A stretch of DNA of 64,000 nt from the NCBI RefSeq assembly GCF_002946835.1, contig NZ_CP026652.1:1-64000 (forward strand), given 5' to 3'. A program made the translations under genes and the position numbers. The notes under the pieces are model-generated. The model was not told the DNA's origin, did no database searches, and saw only the letters and a program-made list of their open reading frames with translations. Shown piece after piece: positions 43,411 to 52,264 of this stretch (the stretch's first letter is position 1; every line of letters starts with the position of its first letter). This DNA comes from Streptomyces dengpaensis (GTDB taxonomy: Bacteria; Actinomycetota; Actinomycetes; Streptomycetales; Streptomycetaceae).

Positions 43411-44778
43411 ATGACGTTCTTCAGCCTTGAGGACAAGATCAGGCAGGCAGGCGGCAACCCGGCCAGGATGCTGCGCGAGGACCCGACTGAGCCCTATCTC
43501 TTCCCCTTCCGGGAGCAGTTCAGCAACTGGCGCGACGAGCAGACGGCGTGGGCCACCACGGCGACCCTGTTCGACCAGTCGTTCCACATGCAAGACATCT
43601 ACTTCACCGGCCCGGACGTCAAGCGGCTGTTCTCGGAGAGTGCGGTGAACAACTTCGCGACGTTCGGGCGCAACCGCGCCAAGCAGTTGGTCGCGGTCAA
43701 CCCCGACGGCGACATCATCGGTGACGGGATCGTCTTCGGGTTCGAGGACGACCGGTATGTGCTTGTCGGCACGCCTCCCGCCTCCGACTGGCTGGCTTTC
43801 CGCGCGCAGAGCGGCGACTACGACGTTGAGGTCGAAGCGGACCCGGCGACCCCCTTCAACCCCAATCCGCGCAAGAAGTTCCGCTATCAGCTCCAGGGTC
43901 CCCGCAGCCTCGACATCATCCGCAAGGCCGCGGGCGACGCGATCGACCACATCAAATTCTTCCAGATGGGCGAGTTCCAGATCGCAGGCGTGCCGATCCG
44001 CGCGCTCAACCACACGATGATGGGCGTCCCCGGACAGGAGCACACCGGCCTGGAGATGACCGGGCCGGTCGCCGAGAGTCAGCGTGTGCTGGACGCCCTG
44101 GTGCATGCCGGCGAGGAGTTCGGGATGCGCATGGGCGGCTCGCTCGCCTACGCGACGGTCGCCCAAGCCTCCGGATGGTTCCCCATGCCGGTCCCCGCGG
44201 TCTACCTCGGCGACGAGCTGCGGGCCTACCGGCAGCACCTGCCCGCCGCGAGCTTCGAGGGCCGCGCCTCCATCGGCGGCAGCCTGGAGTCCGACGACAT
44301 CCGCGACTACTACCTCACCCCCTGGGACCTCGGCTACGGGCATCTCATCCACTTCGAGCACGAGTTCGTCGGCCGTGACGGGCTCCTGGCCCGCAAGGAC
44401 GAGCCGCACAAGACCAAGGTGTTCCTGCGCTGGAACGACCAGGACGCCGGCGACGCGATCACCAGCAGCCTCTTCGACGCCCCGAACGGCGCCAAGTTCA
44501 TGGAGATGCCCTCTGCTGCTTACGCCATGGCCCACTACGACCAGGTCCGGGTCAGCGGCACGCAGATCGGGGTCGCCAACTGGCCGGTGTACATCACCAA
44601 CTTCGGCGGCTGGGTTCCAACCGGCCTCATCGACGATCAGTACGCCAAGGAAGGCACCGAGGTCGAGGTGCTGTGGGGCAACGAGTCCGCGATCGGAGTC
44701 AAGCCGCGCGTCGAGGCCCACAAGACCCGTGGCATCCGCGCCACCGTCCACACCGCGCCCCCGCTCAAGAAGCACTGA
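43411..44778 (+). CDS. LigM-like THF-dependent aromatic O-demethylase (GcvT family)
   Basis: The product has 455 residues; a GTG at 43408 is an equally possible start. The N-terminal half matches the aminomethyltransferase fold in the LigM/DesA style: LEDKIRQAGGNPARMLREDP, FSNWRDEQTAWATTATLFDQ, SFHMQDIYFTGPDVKRLF and NRAKQLVAVNPDGDIIGDG. The C-terminal half has TPWDLGYGHLIHFEHEFVGR and GWVPTGLIDDQYAKEGTEVE. LigM-type enzymes move a methyl group from vanillate or methylgallate to THF, giving 5-methyl-THF and a catechol. The length is close to LigM. The downstream C1-folate genes strongly support this role. The exact substrate cannot be read from sequence. Confidence 0.85.
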   Translation: MTFFSLEDKIRQAGGNPARMLREDPTEPYLFPFREQFSNWRDEQTAWATTATLFDQSFHMQDIYFTGPDVKRLFSESAVNNFATFGRNRAKQLVAVNPDGDIIGDGIVFGFEDDRYVLVGTPPASDWLAFRAQSGDYDVEVEADPATPFNPNPRKKFRYQLQGPRSLDIIRKAAGDAIDHIKFFQMGEFQIAGVPIRALNHTMMGVPGQEHTGLEMTGPVAESQRVLDALVHAGEEFGMRMGGSLAYATVAQASGWFPMPVPAVYLGDELRAYRQHLPAASFEGRASIGGSLESDDIRDYYLTPWDLGYGHLIHFEHEFVGRDGLLARKDEPHKTKVFLRWNDQDAGDAITSSLFDAPNGAKFMEMPSAAYAMAHYDQVRVSGTQIGVANWPVYITNFGGWVPTGLIDDQYAKEGTEVEVLWGNESAIGVKPRVEAHKTRGIRATVHTAPPLKKH

Positions 44779-44818
44779 CGAGGCCCTGGACACGATGACA
44801 TCAAAAGGAGCCGCAGCG

Positions 44819-45724
44819 GTGACGCCCACGGCTGACGCCGGAACCTCAGCGGACACGGGGCGCACTGGGGACGAGGGACGCCTTATCGTCCACGGCCAGG
44901 ACCGCTCCGGCGTCGTGGCGGGCGTCTCCGCCGCGCTGACCGCGGCGGGCGCGAACATCGTCTCCCTCGACCAGTACTCCACTGACCCATCCGGGGGGCG
45001 GTTCTTCCAGCGGACGGTCTTTCGCATCCACGGCCTCGCCGTCGTGCGGCCTGACCTGGAGGCCGTGTTGCAAGAGCGGATCGGCGCGGACCTCGGCCTG
45101 CAACGGAGCCTCGTCGAGGCCGCCAGGTCCAAGCGGGTCGCGATCTTCGCGTCGCAGACTGATCACTGCCTGCTTGACCTGCTGTGGCGGCAGCGCCGCG
45201 GGGAACTGAACATGTCCGTCGCGATGGTGGTCTCCCATCACCCCCGATCTCGCCGAGGAGGTCCGCCAGTTCAACGTCCCGTACTTCTCCGTTCCCGTCG
45301 AGAACGGGGACAAGAAGGCGGCGGAGCGGGAACCTCTCCGGCTGCTGAAGGGCAACGTCGACCTGGTCATCCTCGCCCGGTACATGCAGATCATCTCCGA
45401 CGACTTCATCCGCGAGGTCGGGGTGCCCATCATCAACATCCACCATTCCTTCCTGCCGGCGTTCATCGGGGCCGGCCCGTGCCAGAAGGCCTAGGTCCGC
45501 GGGGTGGAGCTCGTCGGCGCCGCGGCGCATACGTCACCGAGGATCTCGATGAGGGGCCGATCATCGAGCAGGACGTGGTGCGCGTCACCCACGCCGACTC
45601 GGTGCGTGACCAGATGCGGCGCGGTGCCGATGTCGAGCGCACGGTCCTGGCCCGTGCCGTCGGCTGGCATTGCGGGGACCGCGTGCTGCGGGACGGCAAC
45701 TCGACGGTCGTGCTCGCGTCGTGA
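44819..45724 (+). pseudogene. purU: Formyl-THF deformylase (purU), first copy, broken
   Basis: GTG start after AAGGAG. An ACT domain (LIVHGQDRSGVVAGVSAALT) and catalytic domain start (FASQTDHCLLDLLWRQRRGE) are read in one frame. An extra C in a CCCCC run near 45243 shifts the frame to EEVRQFNVPYFSVPVENGD and PIINIHHSFLPAF. A TAG interrupts GPCQKA-stop-VRGVELVGAA, and a missing base near 45529 returns to the first frame for YVTEDLDEGPIIEQDVV. Three lesions make it inactive. A complete purU follows at 48177. Confidence 0.85.
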
Positions 45725-46614
45725 CCGCCGCGATCATCGACGGTGCCGCCGTCGCACGGGCGAGCCGTGCCCGAACCGCCGGCCGCGCGGCCGCGTTCCG
45801 TGCCCGCCACGGCGTCGCCCCGGGGCTCGCCACCGTCCTGGTCGGCGACGACCCGGCCAGCGAGGTGTATGTGCGCAACAAGCGCCGGGCAGCCACGGAA
45901 GCTGGCATTGCGGACTTCCACCGGCACCTGGACGCACGGTCCGCGCCAGACGACCTGGCCGGCGTCATCGCCGATCTCGGCGCCGACCACCGGGTGTCAG
46001 GCATCCTGCTCCAGCTGCCCGTCCCCCAGCATCTGGACGGGCCGGCGCTGGTCGACCTCATCCCCCCGGACAAGGACGTCGACGGGCTCACCACCCTGAG
46101 CCAGGGCCTGCTCGCCCGGGGGCTGCCCGGCCTGCGGCCGTGCACCCCCAGCGGTGTCATCGAGCTGCTGGACTCCGCCGACGTCGGCCTGGCCGGCGCG
46201 CACGTCGTCGTGGTCGGCCGCTCCGAACTGGTCGGCAAGCCGATGGCGCAGCTCCTGCTCGGGCGTGACGCCACCGTCACGATCGCCCACTCCCGCACTC
46301 GGAACCTCGAGGCGGTCACCCGGGAGGCCGACATCCTGGTCGTCGCGGCCGGCCGGCCCGCGCTGATCACGGCGCGGCACGTGAAACCCGGCGCGGCCGT
46401 CATCGACGTCGGCATCCACCGCACCAGTCACGGGCTGGCCGGCGACGTCGCCTTCGACGAGGTCTCCGCCGTGGCCGGGTACCTGACACCGGTCCCCGGC
46501 GGCGTCGGCCCGATGACGATCGCCGCCCTTCTCTCCAACACCGTCTCCGCCGCCGAGATCAGGGCGGCGGCCACTGAATCCACGGACCGGAGGTCCCCGC
46601 ACCATGTCCTATGA
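45721..46614 (+). CDS. folD: FolD: methylene-THF dehydrogenase/cyclohydrolase
   Basis: The product has 297 residues from a GTG overlapping the purU relic stop. The catalytic Y-x-x-x-K is in SEVYVRNKRRAATEAGI (residues about 49-53). GILLQLPVPQHLDG, PDKDVDGLTTLSQGLLARG, HVVVVGRSELVGKPMAQLLL and TPVPGGVGPMTIAALLSNTV are all typical. It converts 5,10-methylene-THF to 10-formyl-THF via methenyl-THF. In this operon it is the step between MetF and PurU in disposal of methyl groups. Full length and intact. Confidence 0.93.
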   Translation: MTAAIIDGAAVARASRARTAGRAAAFRARHGVAPGLATVLVGDDPASEVYVRNKRRAATEAGIADFHRHLDARSAPDDLAGVIADLGADHRVSGILLQLPVPQHLDGPALVDLIPPDKDVDGLTTLSQGLLARGLPGLRPCTPSGVIELLDSADVGLAGAHVVVVGRSELVGKPMAQLLLGRDATVTIAHSRTRNLEAVTREADILVVAAGRPALITARHVKPGAAVIDVGIHRTSHGLAGDVAFDEVSAVAGYLTPVPGGVGPMTIAALLSNTVSAAEIRAAATESTDRRSPHHVL

Positions 46615-46758
46615 CATCCTCGACGGCTTGTCGCCTGAGATGACCGGGAAAGACGTTCCCTCCTCGACGAAGCACGCGCCCTGCTCCCGGCAGGCACCCG
46701 CGTGAACGTCACCTACCTCGGCAACGAGAACTTCGAGATGCGACGGGAGGGGATCTGA
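46604..46758 (+). pseudogene. Remnant of a metF-type N-terminus
   Basis: An ATG with GGAGG opens MSYDILDGLSPEMTGKD. A shift near 46655 leads to LLDEARALLPAGTRVNVTYL and GNENFEMRREGI before TGA. The second part resembles the opening of metF-like proteins in bacterial C1 clusters. The stop overlaps the ATG of the intact metF. It may be the leftover of a first metF copy. Confidence 0.5.
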
Positions 46759-47639
46759 TGGCAGTGCACACGTCCCCCGGAACGGCAGGAGATCCGGCGA
46801 GCGGGGCAGCGGTCCGGTCACTTATCGGCGACGCTGCCATCGAAGTGATCCCGCTGCGCAGCGCGGATGAGAAACTGAAGGCGATTCCCGAGGGAACGAC
46901 GGTCTCCGTGACCACCTCGGCGAAGCTGGGCCTGGGCCGGACCCTGGAGTTTGCCGAGCGGGCGGTGCGGGCGGGGTTCAACGTTGTCCCGCACCTGGCC
47001 GCGCGGCAGCTGACCGGCGAGGAGGAGCTGCGCAGGTTCATCGGCCGGCTGGGGGAGCTGGGGATCAGCCGGCTGTACCTCATCGGGGGGGACGTGACGC
47101 CGCCCGCGGGGCCGTATGACTCTTCGCTGCAGGTCCTTGAGGCCATGCAGCGCATGGATCATGGGCTGCGCCGGATCGGCGTGGCGTGTTATCCCGAGGG
47201 GCACCCGAAGATCAGCGACGCGGCGCTGTCTGAGGCGCTGCGCGATAAGCAGCCTTATGCCGCGTACATGGTGAGCCAGCTGTGCTTCAGCCCCGAGGTG
47301 CTGGTGTCGTGGCTGCGGCGGGTGCGCGGTGAGGGCATCACGCTGCCGTTGCTTATCGGGCTGGCCGCCCCGATGCAGGTGACCAAGCTGATCAAGCTGG
47401 GGCCGCAGATCGGGGTCGGCACCTCGGTGCGGTACCTCGCCAAGCAGCACGGGTTCATCGGCAATGTCCTGAAGGGCGGCGCCTACCGGCCCGAGAGCCT
47501 GCTGCTGGAGATTGGCGATGCGGTCACGTCGCCGGAGCTGGGGATCGAGGGGCTGCACCTGTTCTCGTTCAACCAGGTCGAGGAGACCGTCCGGTGGCAG
47601 CGGGATATCACGGCGGCCTCTTCCGGGGCCGCGCGGTGA
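46758..47639 (+). CDS. metF: MetF-like methylene-THF reductase
   Basis: The product has 293 residues, with GGGAGGGG before the ATG. Motifs of the FAD-dependent TIM barrel: TTVSVTTSAKLGLGRTLEFA, VVPHLAARQLTGEEELRRFI, RLYLIGGDVTPPAGPYDSSL, GVACYPEGHPKISDAALSE and FSPEVLVSWLRRVRGEGITL. The usual direction is methylene-THF to methyl-THF. In O-demethylating bacteria the homologue works in reverse and oxidises the methyl-THF made by LigM. Its place next to folD and purU supports that direction here. Confidence 0.88.
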   Translation: MAVHTSPGTAGDPASGAAVRSLIGDAAIEVIPLRSADEKLKAIPEGTTVSVTTSAKLGLGRTLEFAERAVRAGFNVVPHLAARQLTGEEELRRFIGRLGELGISRLYLIGGDVTPPAGPYDSSLQVLEAMQRMDHGLRRIGVACYPEGHPKISDAALSEALRDKQPYAAYMVSQLCFSPEVLVSWLRRVRGEGITLPLLIGLAAPMQVTKLIKLGPQIGVGTSVRYLAKQHGFIGNVLKGGAYRPESLLLEIGDAVTSPELGIEGLHLFSFNQVEETVRWQRDITAASSGAAR

Positions 47640-48142
47640 CCGCGGTCGGAAATACCGAACAGCCGGAGACAGTCCTGGATGAGTGGCTGGCCGCCGCCGG
47701 GGAGGACCCGGCCGCGTTCTACCACCGGTCCCTGATCACCGTCGTGGGCAGGTCCAATAACGTCGGCAAGCCCGCCGTGTCCCTGGCCTATGGCCGGCAG
47801 GCGGCGGTGGAGTCGGTCGATGAGTGGGCCAGCCGCTCGGGCCGGCTCGGCCTGCATACCCGCCGGGCCGACGTCCTCATCGTCGCCGCCGGCGTGCCTG
47901 GGCTCATCCGCGCCGAGCACGTCCGCGAGGGCGCGGTCGTCCTCGACGTCGGCATCAACCAGGTCACCGACCCCGCCACCGGCAACGGCCGCCTGGTCGG
48001 CGACGTGGACTACGACGCGGTCGCCCCCCGGGTGCGGGCCATCACGCCGGTTCCCGGCGGGATCGGCCCGGTCACCGACGTGTGGGTCATCCGCAACACG
48101 GTCGCTGCGGCCAGGAACGCCGCCCGGCAGCGCTGCGCGTGA
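47636..48142 (+). CDS. Stand-alone FolD NAD(P)-binding domain
   Basis: The product has 168 residues from a GTG overlapping the metF stop. After a 30-residue leader it reads RSLITVVGRSNNVGKPAVSL, RADVLIVAAGVPGLIRAEHV, GAVVLDVGINQV and RAITPVPGGIGPVTDVWVIR, the Rossmann domain of FolD. The N-terminal domain with the catalytic Lys is absent. The frame is open and coupled to both neighbours, so it may still be made, perhaps as a partner of full FolD or of MetF. It may equally be a partial deletion that kept a frame. Confidence 0.75.
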   Translation: MTAVGNTEQPETVLDEWLAAAGEDPAAFYHRSLITVVGRSNNVGKPAVSLAYGRQAAVESVDEWASRSGRLGLHTRRADVLIVAAGVPGLIRAEHVREGAVVLDVGINQVTDPATGNGRLVGDVDYDAVAPRVRAITPVPGGIGPVTDVWVIRNTVAAARNAARQRCA

Positions 48143-48176
48143 CCCGGTCGTCTCGTCAGGAAGGAGCATCCTCATC

Positions 48177-49055
48177 ATGGCCGCCATCACCCTAGCGCCG
48201 GGGACCGAGTACGTGCTCACAGTGTCGTGCGCCAACCGGCCCGGCCTCCTCCACGCCATCTCCAGCTTCCTCGTCGATCACGACGCCAACGTGATCGAGA
48301 ACAAGCAGTTCGACGACCGGCAGGCCGACATGTTCTTCATGCGGGTCCAGTTCGAGTCGGCGTCGGGCAGCCCGCTCGACGCTGGGGCGCTACGGAAGGA
48401 CTTCGCCGAGGTCGCTGAGCCCTGCGGCATGACCTGGAACCTCACCGACGCCGCGCAGCGCCAGCGGGTCCTCATCATGGTCAGCAAGTACGGCCATTGC
48501 CTCAACGACCTGCTGTTCCGGGCCAGCACCGGATGGCTCAACATCGACATCGTCGCGGTCGTGTCCAACCACCCCGACCTCGCGCCCCTGGCCGACGACT
48601 ACGAGATCCCGTTCTACCACGTGCCCGTCGACCCCGCCGACAAGGCCAAGGCCGAGGCCGAGCTGCTCCGGCTCGCCGACGAGCACCGGGCCGACCTGGT
48701 CGTCCTCGCCCGCTACATGCAGATCCTGTCCGACGACCTATGCCGACAGCTGGAAGGCCGGGCGATCAACATCCACCACTCCATGCTCCCCAGCTTCAAG
48801 GGCGCCCGCCCCTACTTCCAGGCCTACGAACGCGGCGTCAAACTCGTCGGCGCCACCGCCCATTACGTGACCGCGGACCTGGACGAGGGACCGATCATCG
48901 AGCAGACCGTGACGCCTGTCAACCACTCGATGACCGCCGGGGACTTCACCGCGATCGGACGGGACACCGAGTGCCTGGCCCTGGCGCACGCCGTCCGGTG
49001 GCACACCGAAAACCGCGTCCTGCTCGACGGCAAGCGGACCGTCGTCTTCCGATGA
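48177..49055 (+). CDS. purU: Formyl-THF deformylase PurU
   Basis: The product has 292 residues from an ATG with AGGAAGGAG upstream. An N-terminal ACT domain (VLTVSCANRPGLLHAISSFL) regulates the enzyme. The hydrolase domain has VSKYGHCLNDLLFRASTGWL, the Asn-His pair in INIHHSMLPSFKGARPYFQA (about 195-200) and the Asp in TADLDEGPIIEQTV (about 236). It hydrolyses 10-formyl-THF to formate and THF, freeing the acceptor for the next demethylation. It replaces the broken copy at 44819. Confidence 0.93.
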   Translation: MAAITLAPGTEYVLTVSCANRPGLLHAISSFLVDHDANVIENKQFDDRQADMFFMRVQFESASGSPLDAGALRKDFAEVAEPCGMTWNLTDAAQRQRVLIMVSKYGHCLNDLLFRASTGWLNIDIVAVVSNHPDLAPLADDYEIPFYHVPVDPADKAKAEAELLRLADEHRADLVVLARYMQILSDDLCRQLEGRAINIHHSMLPSFKGARPYFQAYERGVKLVGATAHYVTADLDEGPIIEQTVTPVNHSMTAGDFTAIGRDTECLALAHAVRWHTENRVLLDGKRTVVFR

Positions 49056-49198
49056 CAGCCGCGATGACCAGTAGTTTCGGCTTGGATATGCGACTGTTCG
49101 GCGCCGAACCCAATGATCTCGAACGGTCCGGCCTGACTCTCACCGACCGCGTGCTTCTGCACCGTTTTGCGACGTCACGGACCGTGGTCTTCCAATGA
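49052..49198 (+). pseudogene. Small remnant resembling a purU C-terminus
   Basis: A 48-codon frame overlaps the purU stop and the folC start. Its end, DRVLLHRFATSRTVVFQ, echoes the PurU ending NRVLLDGKRTVVFR, so it may be the tail of a further purU duplicate. No other motif is present. Confidence 0.35.
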
Positions 49199-50649
49199 CC
49201 TGCACCTGCGGCGCCGTGGACGCGGTCGCGGCCATGGCGTACCTGGACGGGCTGACCGGCTATGAGCAGACCGGCCGGCTGGAGCAGCCCACGCTTGAGC
49301 GGATGGCCCGCCTGGCCGGCGCGCTGGGCGACCCGCAGCGCGCCTACCCGGTCATTCACCTGACCGGCACGAACGGGAAGGGCTCCACGGCCGCGATGAT
49401 CGCCAGCTTGCTGAGCGGCCAGGGACTGCGGGTCGGGACCTACACCAGCCCGCATGTCACCCGGCTGGCCGAGCGCGTCACGATCGGCGGGAAGCCCGTC
49501 GCGGACGAGGCCCTGGCCGGGGCTGTTGACCGGGTCAGGCAGGCGGCCGTGCGGGCCGGGGTCACGCCGAGCTGGTTCGAGGCAGTGACCGCCGCCGCGC
49601 TGTGGCTGCTGGCCGCGGCCGGGGTGGACGTGGCCGTGATCGAGGTGGGGATGTTGGGCCGCTGGGATGCCACGAACGTCGCCGACGGGGCGGTGGCCGT
49701 GGTCACCAACGTGCAGCTGGACCACACGGACGTGGCGGGCCCGACGCGGGCGGGGATCGCGGCGGAGAAGGCGGGCATCATCAAGCCGGGCGCCACCCTC
49801 GTCCTGGGGGAGCGGGACCCGGGGCTCCGGGCCATCTTCGAGGCACAGCACCCGGCCCGCATCCTGGCCGCGGGCCAGGAGATGTCCTGGCGCAACCGCC
49901 GCGTTACCCCGGCTGGTTCCCTGGTCGATCTCGTCAACCTCTGGGGGACGCGGGCCGGGATCGCAGTCGGCATGTTCGGCGCGCATCAGTGTGACAACGC
50001 GCTGCTGGCGCTGACAGCCGCCGAGGCGTTCACCGGGGCGCCGATCCCCGCGGCCGCCGTGACCGCCGCCCTGGGCGGCACGCAGGTTCCCGGACGCTTC
50101 GAGATCGTCCGGACCAGCCCGGTCGTGGCCCTGGACGGCGCGCACAACCCGGCCGGCGCGGCGGCGCTGCGCCGGACCATCGAGGAGAGCTTTGCCTCCG
50201 TCACGCCCCGGATCCTGGTCTACGGCACCCTGGCCGGCCGGGACCCCGTCGAGTTCCTTGACCAGGCCGGGGTCCGGTCCGCGGACCTCGTCGTCACCAC
50301 CGAACCGGCTTCCCCGCGGGCAATGTCGGCCGATCTCCTTGCCGGGGTGGTCCGCGGCTTCGGGGTGCCCGTCACACCCGTCAGGCGGCCCGCGCAGGCC
50401 CTTTCGGCCGCGGTGACCGCGGCGGGCCGCCGCGGCCTGGTCGTCGCCACGGGCTCGCTATATCTCATCGCCCCCCCCTCAGAGCCGCCGCCCTCGAACG
50501 CCCGTCCGGAGTGCTTCCATGACCGCCGACACCCTGACCGCGCCCGCCGCCTCCCGGCCTCGCCCCGCTGCCCAGCCGCGCCAGGATGTCCCGGGGTTTC
50601 CCCGCCGGGACCGCTGCCTGGTGATGGGGATCGTCAACGTCACGCCTGA
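49195..50649 (+). CDS. folC: Folylpolyglutamate/dihydrofolate synthase FolC, 3' end out of frame
   Basis: The ORF is 484 codons; the FolC-like part is about 425. Motifs: P-loop HLTGTNGKGSTAAMIASLL (about 54-72), YTSPHVTRLAERVTI, VIEVGMLGRWDATNV, TNVQLDHTDVAGPTR and VVALDGAHNPAGAAALRR. It adds glutamate to dihydropteroate or folates. At a run of eight C (50471-50478) the frame continues past the expected end and overlaps folP by 131 nt. Two fewer C would end it at a TGA overlapping the folP ATG; one fewer would fuse it to FolP. The core enzyme appears whole. Confidence 0.87.
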   Translation: MTCTCGAVDAVAAMAYLDGLTGYEQTGRLEQPTLERMARLAGALGDPQRAYPVIHLTGTNGKGSTAAMIASLLSGQGLRVGTYTSPHVTRLAERVTIGGKPVADEALAGAVDRVRQAAVRAGVTPSWFEAVTAAALWLLAAAGVDVAVIEVGMLGRWDATNVADGAVAVVTNVQLDHTDVAGPTRAGIAAEKAGIIKPGATLVLGERDPGLRAIFEAQHPARILAAGQEMSWRNRRVTPAGSLVDLVNLWGTRAGIAVGMFGAHQCDNALLALTAAEAFTGAPIPAAAVTAALGGTQVPGRFEIVRTSPVVALDGAHNPAGAAALRRTIEESFASVTPRILVYGTLAGRDPVEFLDQAGVRSADLVVTTEPASPRAMSADLLAGVVRGFGVPVTPVRRPAQALSAAVTAAGRRGLVVATGSLYLIAPPSEPPPSNARPECFHDRRHPDRARRLPASPRCPAAPGCPGVSPPGPLPGDGDRQRHA

Positions 50650-51445
50650 TTCCTTCTCCGACGGCGGGGCCTGCCTGGCTGCGGCGAGCGCCGTGGAGCA
50701 CGGCCTGGCGCTGGCCCGCTCCGGGGCGGACATCATCGATGTGGGCGGTGAATCGACCCGGCCCGGCGCTGGCCGCACCGGGGAAGCCGAGGAACTGCGG
50801 CGGGTGCTGCCCGTGATCCGCGAGCTGTCCGGGGCGGGCCTCACGGTGACCATCGACACCACGCGCTCCCGGGTGGCCGAGGCGGCGCTGGCGGCCGGGG
50901 CAGCGGGCATCAACGACGTCAGCGGCGGGCTCGCCGACCCGGCGATGGCCGCGCTGGCCGCCGGGGCGCGCGTCCCCTATGTCGCGATGCACTGGCGCGG
51001 CCCCAGCCGCGACATGCAGCAGCGCGCGGTCTACGCCGATGTCGTCGCCGAGGTCGCCGCCGAGCTCCGCTCCCGGCTGGACGCGCTCCTGCGGGCCGGC
51101 ATCGACCGCCGGCAGCTCGTGCTCGATCCCGGCCTCGGCTTCGCCAAACGGCCCGCGCACAACTGGCAATTGCTGAACCGGCTCGGCGAACTGCGGGCGC
51201 TGGGCCAGCCGGTGCTGATCGGAGCGTCCCGCAAGTCGTTCCTGGGCGCGCTGCCGGGCCCGGGCGGCAATACCCCGCCGCCGTCGGCGCGGGACATGGC
51301 CACCGCGGCCGTCTCCGCGCTGGCCGCCGCCGCGGGCGCGTACTGCGTCCGCGTGCATGACGTGACCGCCACGCTCGATGCCGTGCGGGTGGCCGCCGCG
51401 TGGACGGCATCGAGCGTGGACACGGCTCGGCCGGAAGAGGGCTGA
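50519..51445 (+). CDS. folP: Dihydropteroate synthase FolP
   Basis: The product has 308 residues. All dihydropteroate synthase signatures are present: LVMGIVNVTPDSFSDGG, IIDVGGESTRPGAGRTG, VTIDTTRSRVAEAALAAGA, GINDVSGGLADPAMAA, LVLDPGLGFAKRPAHNW and LIGASRKSFLGALPG. It joins p-aminobenzoate to dihydropterin pyrophosphate. No folB or folK gene is in the window, so the pterin substrate would need host enzymes for those steps. The stop overlaps the folE2 start. Confidence 0.94.
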   Translation: MTADTLTAPAASRPRPAAQPRQDVPGFPRRDRCLVMGIVNVTPDSFSDGGACLAAASAVEHGLALARSGADIIDVGGESTRPGAGRTGEAEELRRVLPVIRELSGAGLTVTIDTTRSRVAEAALAAGAAGINDVSGGLADPAMAALAAGARVPYVAMHWRGPSRDMQQRAVYADVVAEVAAELRSRLDALLRAGIDRRQLVLDPGLGFAKRPAHNWQLLNRLGELRALGQPVLIGASRKSFLGALPGPGGNTPPPSARDMATAAVSALAAAAGAYCVRVHDVTATLDAVRVAAAWTASSVDTARPEEG

Positions 51446-52248
51446 TGATGATTCCTGACGTGCAGAGCTGGCCCGATGACCGCGGGATCGGGCTTGACGA
51501 GGTGGGTATCACCGGGGTCCGTTACCCGGTCTCGGTGTTCGACGCCGGCCACGGCAAGCAGGACACGGTGGCCGGCGTGACGCTATCGGTCTCGCTCCCG
51601 CCGGAGAAGAAGGGCGCCCGCCTCAGCCGGTTCGTCGAGGTTCTCGACGCCCATGCGGGCGAGGTGACGCCCCAGACCATCCCCGTGATCCTCACGGCGC
51701 TGCAGGACCGGCTCGGCAGCCCGGCCGCCCGCCTGCACCTGAGGTTCCCGTACTTTCTGCGGCGCAGCGCCCCGGTCAGCGGGGCCACCGCAATGATGGA
51801 CTATGAGTGCGGGATCACCGCGTCGGCACGCGGAGATGATGTCCGCCTGGCGATCAGCGCGCGTGTCCCGGTGACCAGCGTCTGCCCGTGCAGCAAGGCC
51901 ATCAGCGACTACGGGGCGCACAACCAGCGCAGCCACATCACCATCGAGGCCGAGCCAGCCGCCGGGGTCGGCCCCGCCCAGGCGCCGGTGTGGCTGGAGG
52001 GCCTCATCACCGCGGCCGAGACGACCGCGTCCAGCCCGGTCTTCCCGCTGCTCAAGCGTGCCGACGAGCGGCAGGTCATCATGCACGGCTACGACCACCC
52101 GGTGTTCGTCGAGGACATGGCCCGCGGGGTCACCGAACGGCTGCGCGCCGACTCCTGGATCGCGCGCTTCACCGTGGAAGCGGCCAGCGACGAAAGCATC
52201 CACGACCACAGCGCCTTCGCCCGGCTTTCCTGGCCGCCGCACCGCTAA
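51445..52248 (+). CDS. folE2: GTP cyclohydrolase FolE2 (type IB)
   Basis: The product has 267 residues; ATG at 51445 or 51448 in a TGATGATG overlap with folP. Typical blocks: DEVGITGVRYPVSVFDAG, GARLSRFVEVLDAHAGE, the active-site Cys region SVCPCSKAISDYGAHNQRSH (about 143-162) and GVTERLRADSWIARFTVEAA. It makes dihydroneopterin triphosphate from GTP, the first pterin step. FolE2 can work with metals other than zinc, so the operon does not depend on host FolE under zinc shortage. Confidence 0.93.
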   Translation: MMIPDVQSWPDDRGIGLDEVGITGVRYPVSVFDAGHGKQDTVAGVTLSVSLPPEKKGARLSRFVEVLDAHAGEVTPQTIPVILTALQDRLGSPAARLHLRFPYFLRRSAPVSGATAMMDYECGITASARGDDVRLAISARVPVTSVCPCSKAISDYGAHNQRSHITIEAEPAAGVGPAQAPVWLEGLITAAETTASSPVFPLLKRADERQVIMHGYDHPVFVEDMARGVTERLRADSWIARFTVEAASDESIHDHSAFARLSWPPHR

Positions 52249-52264
52249 GCCTCGGAGGACAGAT

